Of a DNA stretch of 9,770 nt, positions 5,678 through 9,770 are shown one piece after another; positions within the stretch are counted from its first letter, which is position 1; the number at the start of each line of letters is the position of its first letter. Source of the DNA: Thermaceae bacterium (lineage in GTDB: Bacteria; Deinococcota; Deinococci; Deinococcales; Marinithermaceae). A program made the position numbers and the translations under genes. The notes below the pieces were generated by a model. It had not been told where the DNA came from. It saw only the letters and a list, made by a program, of their open reading frames with translations, and made no database searches. The stretch spans positions 1-9,770 of the forward strand of contig JALVVO010000168.1 in the NCBI GenBank assembly GCA_027023345.1, read 5' to 3'.

Positions 5678-7263
5678 CCCCCCGGCAGAGCCTAGGCGAG
5701 CTCGCCGCCCGGATCCGCAAGGCCCGCCTCTACCTGCCCCCGATCATCGCCTTCTTCGTCGTCCTCTTCCAGTTCGGCATCCGCCACAGCCTCGACGACC
5801 CCCACGCTTTCTGGTTGATGCTCGCCTTTTACGGCCTGCTCGGGCCCTTCGTCGTTTACCTCACCCTCGACTGGGTGGCCGACGAGCTCGCCGCCCGCGA
5901 GCGCGCCGAGCGCGAGCTCGTCGAGGCCAACCGGCGCCTGCTCGCGGTGCGGCAGGTGGTGCACCGGGCGCTCGAGGCCGAGAGCCTGGACGAGGTGATG
6001 CGGGCGGTGGCCGAGGCGATCCGCGAGGCGCTGGGGGGCGAGGTCGCCATCACCCTGGGCGAGTACCGCTACGTCACCGCCGGCTTCCCCTTCGCCGGTT
6101 GTCGGGCCGAGGGGCTCGTCACCGTCGAGCTCGGGCGGAGCGGCGGACGGCTTTGCTTTTTTGGCGAGGTGGACCCGGCCTTCCTCGAGGTCCTCGCCGG
6201 CGAGGTGGACTCGGTGCTCGAGGCCGCCGAGGCCCGCACCCGGGACCTCCTCACCCTCTTCGAGGTGGACGAGGCGCTAAGGGCCGAGGCCAACCTGGAG
6301 AAGCTCCTCGAGCGGCTCCTCGAGCGCATCGTGGCCTGGGCCGGCGCCGAGGGCGGGGCGGTCTACCTCCTCGACGAGGGCGGGGTCTTGAAGCTCTGGG
6401 CCTTTCGCGGCTCGGCCCCGGCGAAAAGGGCCTTCCTGCCCCAGGGGGCCTGGGCCGACGCGCTGAAAAAGCCCGTCTTCCTCGCTCCGGGAAAGCTCGC
6501 GGTCCCGCTCGGGGACAAGACCCCGGTGGGGGTGCTCTTGCTCCTCGGCGAGCACGAGCGGCTCCGCGGCGAGCTCGCCTTCCTCAAGCTGCTCGCCTCC
6601 CAGGTGACCCTCGCGGTCCGGAACGCCCAGGCCTACCTCCGGGCCGAAGAGCTCGCGATCCACGAGGAGCGCACCCGCATCGCCCGGGAGATCCACGACG
6701 GGATCGCCCAGGCCCTCGCCTTCATGGCGCTCAAGCTCGACCTGGTGACCAAGCTCCTCGACCGCGACCCCGAGCGGGCCAAGGAGGAGCTCGCGGTGGT
6801 GCGCCAGACGCTGAGGGCCCAGATCCGCGAGGTGCGCCGCTCGATCTTCGCGCTGAGGCCCATCGACCTCGAGCGCTACGGCTTCGTCGAGTCGGTGCGC
6901 CGCTACACCCAGGCCTTCGCCGAGCAGGCGGGGTTCCGCGCCGAGGTCGAGGTGGAGGGCAAGCCCGAGCTCAGCCAGGCCTCCGAGCTCGCCCTCTTCC
7001 GCGTCCTCCAGGAGGCCCTGAACAACGTGGCCAAGCACGCCCAGGCCCGGCGGGTGCGGGTGCGGCTTGAGGCAACCGCTCCCAAAGGAGCGAGGCTCGT
7101 CGTCGAGGACGATGGCGTCGGCTTCGACCCCGAGACCGCCCCCAAGGAGGGGCATTTTGGCCTGGCCCAGATGCGGGAGCGGGTCCAGGCCCGGGGCGGC
7201 CGCTTCCTCGTGGAGAGCCGGCCGGGGGAGGGGACGCGGGTGGTGGCCGAGGTGCCGGGGTGA
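5674..7263 (+). CDS. Membrane sensor histidine kinase, NarX/NarL class (HisKA_3)
   Basis: Autophosphorylating sensor kinase, 529 residues. Order of parts: cytoplasmic N-tail; two membrane segments at about 21-36 and 46-65 with a short loop, so little is exposed outside; a charged coiled-coil-like helix (68-100); a weak GAF-like region (100-185); a second, clearer GAF domain (about 205-320); the HisKA_3 dimerisation helix with phospho-acceptor H341 in EIHDGIAQ; and the HATPase domain with N450/N451, DDGVGF (479-484) and GHFGLAQM (493-500). GTG 5674 overlaps the trmJ stop (GTGA) and has GGAGG 5 bases before it. The stop overlaps the mobA start in the same way. The only two Cys I find, C143 and C161, are in the first sensor region. 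No NarL-type regulator is adjacent. The sensed signal is unknown; cytoplasmic sensing is most likely. Confidence 0.9.
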   Translation: MTPRQSLGELAARIRKARLYLPPIIAFFVVLFQFGIRHSLDDPHAFWLMLAFYGLLGPFVVYLTLDWVADELAARERAERELVEANRRLLAVRQVVHRALEAESLDEVMRAVAEAIREALGGEVAITLGEYRYVTAGFPFAGCRAEGLVTVELGRSGGRLCFFGEVDPAFLEVLAGEVDSVLEAAEARTRDLLTLFEVDEALRAEANLEKLLERLLERIVAWAGAEGGAVYLLDEGGVLKLWAFRGSAPAKRAFLPQGAWADALKKPVFLAPGKLAVPLGDKTPVGVLLLLGEHERLRGELAFLKLLASQVTLAVRNAQAYLRAEELAIHEERTRIAREIHDGIAQALAFMALKLDLVTKLLDRDPERAKEELAVVRQTLRAQIREVRRSIFALRPIDLERYGFVESVRRYTQAFAEQAGFRAEVEVEGKPELSQASELALFRVLQEALNNVAKHAQARRVRVRLEATAPKGARLVVEDDGVGFDPETAPKEGHFGLAQMRERVQARGGRFLVESRPGEGTRVVAEVPG

Positions 7264-7811
7264 GGTTTTCTGCCGCCGTCCTCGCCGGCGGGCGCTCGCG
7301 GCGGTTCGGCCGGGACAAGGCCCGGGTCCCTTGGCGGAACCGAGCCCTGCTCGAGCACGTGCTCGCGAGCCTCGCCGAGGTCGACGAGCGCTTCGTGGTG
7401 GCGAACCGCCCCTATCCCGAGGCCGGGGTGCCGGTGCTGCCCGACCTCGTCCCCGGCCGGGGCCCCCTCTCGGGGCTTCACGCCGCCCTCGCCTACGCCC
7501 GGCACGAGGTGGTGGCGGTCGCCGCCTGCGACCTCCCGAACCTGAGTCCTGCCTACTGGCGTTTTTTGCTCCGCGCCCTCGGGGATGCGCCGGCCCTCGC
7601 GGTCCGGGATCCCGAAGGGCGACCCGAGCCGCTTGCGGCGCTTTACACCCGGCGGCTTTTACCCTTGGTCGAGGCGTGGGTCCGGCGGGGGCCCGCTCGG
7701 CTGTCCGACCTCCTCGCCGTCGCCGGCGCCCGCTTCCTCCCCTGGGGCGAGGTCGCGGGGCGCTTCGGGCCCCGGGTGCTCTGGAACGTGAACCGCCCCC
7801 AGGACCTCTAA
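7260..7811 (+). CDS. mobA: Molybdenum cofactor guanylyltransferase MobA
   Basis: Transfers GMP from GTP to molybdopterin-bound molybdenum to make MGD, the cofactor form used by DMSO-reductase-family enzymes such as nitrate reductase and formate dehydrogenase. The 183-residue product has the nucleotide-binding loop LAGGRSRRFGRDKA (8-21), GPLSGL (68-73), the metal-binding CDLP with D91, PEPLAALY and the terminal NVNRPQDL. Slightly short, but complete. GTG 7260 overlaps the kinase stop by 4 bases and has GAGGTG 5 bases upstream. Expression should be coupled to the kinase. Its TAA overlaps the stop codon of the convergent RNase gene. No molybdoenzyme or other cofactor gene is in view. CTP-using MocA-type relatives are the main alternative; the short length and motif spacing favour MobA. 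Confidence 0.88.
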   Translation: MRFSAAVLAGGRSRRFGRDKARVPWRNRALLEHVLASLAEVDERFVVANRPYPEAGVPVLPDLVPGRGPLSGLHAALAYARHEVVAVAACDLPNLSPAYWRFLLRALGDAPALAVRDPEGRPEPLAALYTRRLLPLVEAWVRRGPARLSDLLAVAGARFLPWGEVAGRFGPRVLWNVNRPQDL

Positions 7812-9163
7812 AAGGGGTAGGGCCGGCCCAGGACGGCGATCGTCGCCTGCTGGCCGGCGGCCACGAGGCGCGACCGGAGGACCTCGAGCTTATCGGGCTC
7901 GCCGTGAACCAATAGGACCCGGGGTTCGGCGGCGAGCCAGTCGAGGAGCTCGTCCTGGCCCGCGTGCCCCGAGAACCCCCCGAGGGTGGCGATCCGGGCC
8001 CGGACCGGGACCTCGTGCCCCAGGACCCGCACCGCCCGAGCCCCCTCGATGATGCGCCGCCCGAGCCCGCCCCGGGGCTGGTAGCCGACGAAGAGCAGGG
8101 TGTTCTTCGGGTTCGGGAGCTGGTGGCGCAGGTGGTGGAGGATCCGCCCCCCGGTGAGCATGCCGCTGCCGGCGATGATCGTCGCCGGGCCCTCGAGCTC
8201 GTTCAGGGCCTTCGACTCCTCCACCGAGGCGGTGTAGCGCAGCCGGCGGGGCCGGAAGGGGTCCCGCCCCTGGCGGAAGAGGGCCTGCACTTTTAGCGAA
8301 AAGGCCTCCCGCACCTCCTCGAAGACCGCGCTCACCCGGCTCGCGAGCGGGCTGTCCACGAAGACGGGCGCCACCGGGATCCGGCCCTTCTCCTCGAACT
8401 CGCGGAGGTAGTAAAGGATCTCCTGGGTGCGCTCCAGGGCGAAGGAGGGGATCACCACCTTCCCCCCCTGGGCTAGGGTCCGCGCCACCACCAGGGCGAA
8501 CTCGTCGAGGGTGGCCTGAAGGGGCTTGTGGGGCCGGTCGCCGTAGGTCCCCTCGCTGACCACCAGGTTCGCTCGCGGCGGGTAGTCGGGGTCGGGGAGG
8601 ACTTCCTTGCGCCGGTTGCCGAGGTCGCCGGAGAAGACGAGCCGCCGCCCCGCCACCTCCACCACCGCGAAGGCCGAGCCCGGCAGGTGGCCGGCGTTTT
8701 GCAGCTCGACGGTGAAGGGGCCGAAGGCCCGGGGCGTGTAGTAGGGAAGGGGGCGGAGCCGGGCGTAGAGCTCGGCGAGGTCGGCCTCGTCCCAAAGCGG
8801 CTCCGGCTTGGGGAGGTGCTTTCTCCGGGCGCGGGCGGCCTCCTCGTTCATGACCTTGAGGGCGTTCTCGAGGATGGGCTTCAGCAGCTTGAGGGTGGGC
8901 GGGGTGGCGTAAACCGCGCCCCGGTAGCCCTCGCGGACGAGCCGGGGGAGGCGGCCGATGTGGTCGAGGTGGGCGTGGGTGACGACCGCGGCGTCCACCC
9001 GCGAGGGGTCGAAGCCGAAGGGGGTGTAGTTCTTGGCCTCGGCCTCGCCCTGGTAGGCGCCGCACTCGAGCAGGAGGCGGTAGCCCCGGTAGCTCAGGAG
9101 GTGGCAGCTCCCGGTCACCGTCTGGGCGGCGCCGAAGGGGGTGAAGATCGGTTCCTGGGGCAC
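7808..9163 (-). CDS. Metallo-beta-lactamase/beta-CASP ribonuclease (TTHA0252-like)
   Basis: RNA-cleaving enzyme related to CPSF-73, expected in the cytoplasm with two zinc ions. Zinc motif THAHLDH gives H63, H65, D67, H68; then H159 (GHLPGSA) and D180 (SGDLG). The beta-CASP signatures follow: motif A E204 (SEGTYGD), motif B H400 (FSGHAGQ) and motif C H420 (LVHGE). Length 451 is normal. Whole blocks (GFDP..VDA, SGDLGNR, AGSGML.GGRILHHL, GGFSGHAGQDELLDWL) match what I recall of Thermus thermophilus TTHA0252, a single-strand RNA-degrading enzyme. A basic stretch at about 109-121 appears to be extra. GTG 9163 starts one base after AGGAG, too close for a normal Shine-Dalgarno, but a TATAAA lies 6 bases upstream, which favours a leaderless message. 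The stop is shared with convergent mobA. Confidence 0.92.
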   Translation of the reverse strand: MPQEPIFTPFGAAQTVTGSCHLLSYRGYRLLLECGAYQGEAEAKNYTPFGFDPSRVDAAVVTHAHLDHIGRLPRLVREGYRGAVYATPPTLKLLKPILENALKVMNEEAARARRKHLPKPEPLWDEADLAELYARLRPLPYYTPRAFGPFTVELQNAGHLPGSAFAVVEVAGRRLVFSGDLGNRRKEVLPDPDYPPRANLVVSEGTYGDRPHKPLQATLDEFALVVARTLAQGGKVVIPSFALERTQEILYYLREFEEKGRIPVAPVFVDSPLASRVSAVFEEVREAFSLKVQALFRQGRDPFRPRRLRYTASVEESKALNELEGPATIIAGSGMLTGGRILHHLRHQLPNPKNTLLFVGYQPRGGLGRRIIEGARAVRVLGHEVPVRARIATLGGFSGHAGQDELLDWLAAEPRVLLVHGEPDKLEVLRSRLVAAGQQATIAVLGRPYPF

Positions 9164-9169
9164 GCTCCT

Positions 9170-9175
9170 TTTATA
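9170..9175 (-). promoter_or_regulatory. -10 element of the beta-CASP RNase gene
   Basis: TATAAA on the minus strand, 6 bases before GTG 9163. A close TATAAT match, though it does not end in T. A loose -35 candidate is TTTTGC (9191-9196, 15-bp spacing). The intervening AGGAG is one base from the GTG and could only act as Shine-Dalgarno for a start further in. Confidence 0.45.
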
Positions 9176-9206
9176 CCTTCAGGCTGCGGGGCAAAACGGC
9201 CCGGAT

Positions 9207-9212
9207 TAGGCT
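9207..9212 (+). promoter_or_regulatory. Candidate -10 element of the response regulator gene
   Basis: TAGGCT fits TANNNT and lies 9 bases before ATG 9222, matching the pattern of the other lead genes. The G-rich stretch 9213-9220 could also act as a loose Shine-Dalgarno, so this is less certain than the others. No -35 seen. Confidence 0.35.
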
Positions 9213-9221
9213 GGGGGTGGC

Positions 9222-9770
9222 ATGGCGCGGATCCTCTTGGTCGAGGACGAGCCCGGGGTCCGGCTCGCGCTCCGGCTGCTCCTCGCCCGCGCGGGGCACG
9301 AGGTGATCGAGGCCGAGACCGCCCGGGAGGCCTGGGCGCGCTGGCGGGAGGCCGAGCTCGTACTCCTCGACTGGATGCTTCCCGACGAGCCCGGCCTGCG
9401 CTGGCTCGAGCGCCTCCGCGAGGACCCCGCCGGCGCCCGCCTGCCCGTCCTGATGCTCACCGCCCGCGCCGCCGAGGGCGACCGGGTGGCGGGGCTACTC
9501 GGCGGGGCCGACGACTACCTGACGAAGCCCTACTCCGAGGCCGAGCTCCTCGCCCGGATCCAGGCCCTGCTCCGCCGGAGCGGCCGCTCGGGACGGCTTC
9601 GGGTGGGGGGGCTTGAGCTCGAGCCCGAGGCCCGCCGGGTGCGCCTTGGGGGCCGGGAGGTCCGGCTCAGCCCCCGGGAGTTCGAGCTCCTCGCGACCCT
9701 GGCCAGCGCCCCCGACCGGGTCTTCCCCCGGGACGAGCTCTTGGACCGGGTGAAGACCCGGTCGGGGGCG
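9222..9770 (+). CDS. OmpR/PhoB-type response regulator (3' partial)
   Basis: Phosphorylation-switched transcription factor. The frame is open from ATG 9222 to the window end (183 codons, no stop). The receiver domain shows the acidic pair E8-D9, the phospho-acceptor D50 (LLDWMLP), T80 and K102 (LTKPY). After a short linker at about 118-123 comes the winged-helix DNA-binding domain with GGLELEPEARRV and LSPREFELLATLASAP, ending in the DELLDRV segment of the recognition region. Only about 40 residues should be missing. It diverges from the RNase gene across 58 bases. Its kinase partner is probably downstream, outside the window; the HisKA_3 kinase upstream belongs to a different pairing class. 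Confidence 0.93.
   Translation, partial: MARILLVEDEPGVRLALRLLLARAGHEVIEAETAREAWARWREAELVLLDWMLPDEPGLRWLERLREDPAGARLPVLMLTARAAEGDRVAGLLGGADDYLTKPYSEAELLARIQALLRRSGRSGRLRVGGLELEPEARRVRLGGREVRLSPREFELLATLASAPDRVFPRDELLDRVKTRSGA

Noticed and set aside
9181..9213. Direct repeat AGGCTG (9181 and 9208) as a binding site for the response regulator.
   Set aside because: Six bases 27 apart is compatible with chance in this composition and does not fit the roughly 11-bp spacing of PhoB-type sites.
8528..9616. Long plus-strand open frame antisense to the RNase and across the response regulator start.
   Set aside because: No domain is recognisable, it crosses two well-supported genes, and the codon pattern is that of a GC-rich shadow.
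5674..9770. Pairing of the HisKA_3 kinase with the response regulator at 9222 as one two-component system.
   Set aside because: HisKA_3 kinases pair with NarL-type regulators, the regulator here is OmpR/PhoB-type, and two genes and a strand change lie between.
1..9770. Search for CRISPR repeats, tRNA cloverleafs, transposase genes and terminal inverted repeats.
   Set aside because: None found by eye. The frequent CTCGAG and GAGCTC hexamers come from Leu-Glu and Glu-Leu codons in coding DNA.

Overview
The window is high-GC bacterial chromosome from the Deinococcus-Thermus group, most likely Thermaceae (Thermus, Oceanithermus, Marinithermus or a relative). The reasons are the strong G/C third-position bias, the frequent GTG starts, a metallo-beta-lactamase/beta-CASP RNase that looks close to Thermus thermophilus TTHA0252 as I remember it, and the habit of placing a TANNNT -10 element only 6-10 bases before start codons. 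No mobile element, CRISPR array, tRNA or rRNA was seen. The genes are mostly housekeeping or regulatory, and I see no clear new defence or biosynthetic system. The least expected signals are in the intergenic DNA.

Left part (1-2556): the 3' end of a lytic murein transglycosylase (+) runs tail to tail into mnmA (-), the tRNA wobble-uridine thiolase, and their coding ends overlap by 59 bases. Upstream of mnmA is a small unrecognised lipoprotein gene (-), separated from it by an 11-bp hairpin.

Middle (2557-7811): a DUF1385/YqhQ-family membrane protein (-) and pepA, an M17 leucyl aminopeptidase (+), diverge from a 45-bp intergenic region that holds two mirror-placed -10 elements. After pepA come trmJ (tRNA 2'-O-methyltransferase), a NarX/NarL-type sensor kinase with two membrane segments, and mobA (molybdenum cofactor guanylyltransferase). 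trmJ, the kinase and mobA are joined by 4-base GTGA stop/start overlaps and form a tight operon. A -10 element inside the pepA-trmJ hairpin suggests trmJ also has its own promoter.

Right part (7808-9770): the beta-CASP RNase gene (-) converges on mobA with a 4-base stop-codon overlap. It diverges from an OmpR/PhoB-type response regulator (+) that is cut off by the window end.

Functional links: mnmA, trmJ and the RNase all act on RNA (tRNA modification at positions 34 and 32, and RNA processing). The kinase plus mobA hints at a link between redox or nitrate-type signalling and molybdoenzyme maturation. The kinase has no matching NarL-type regulator here, and the OmpR-type regulator at the end belongs to a different class. 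Six of the seven transcription-unit-leading starts look leaderless, while starts internal to the operon, and the lipoprotein, have recognisable Shine-Dalgarno sequences.
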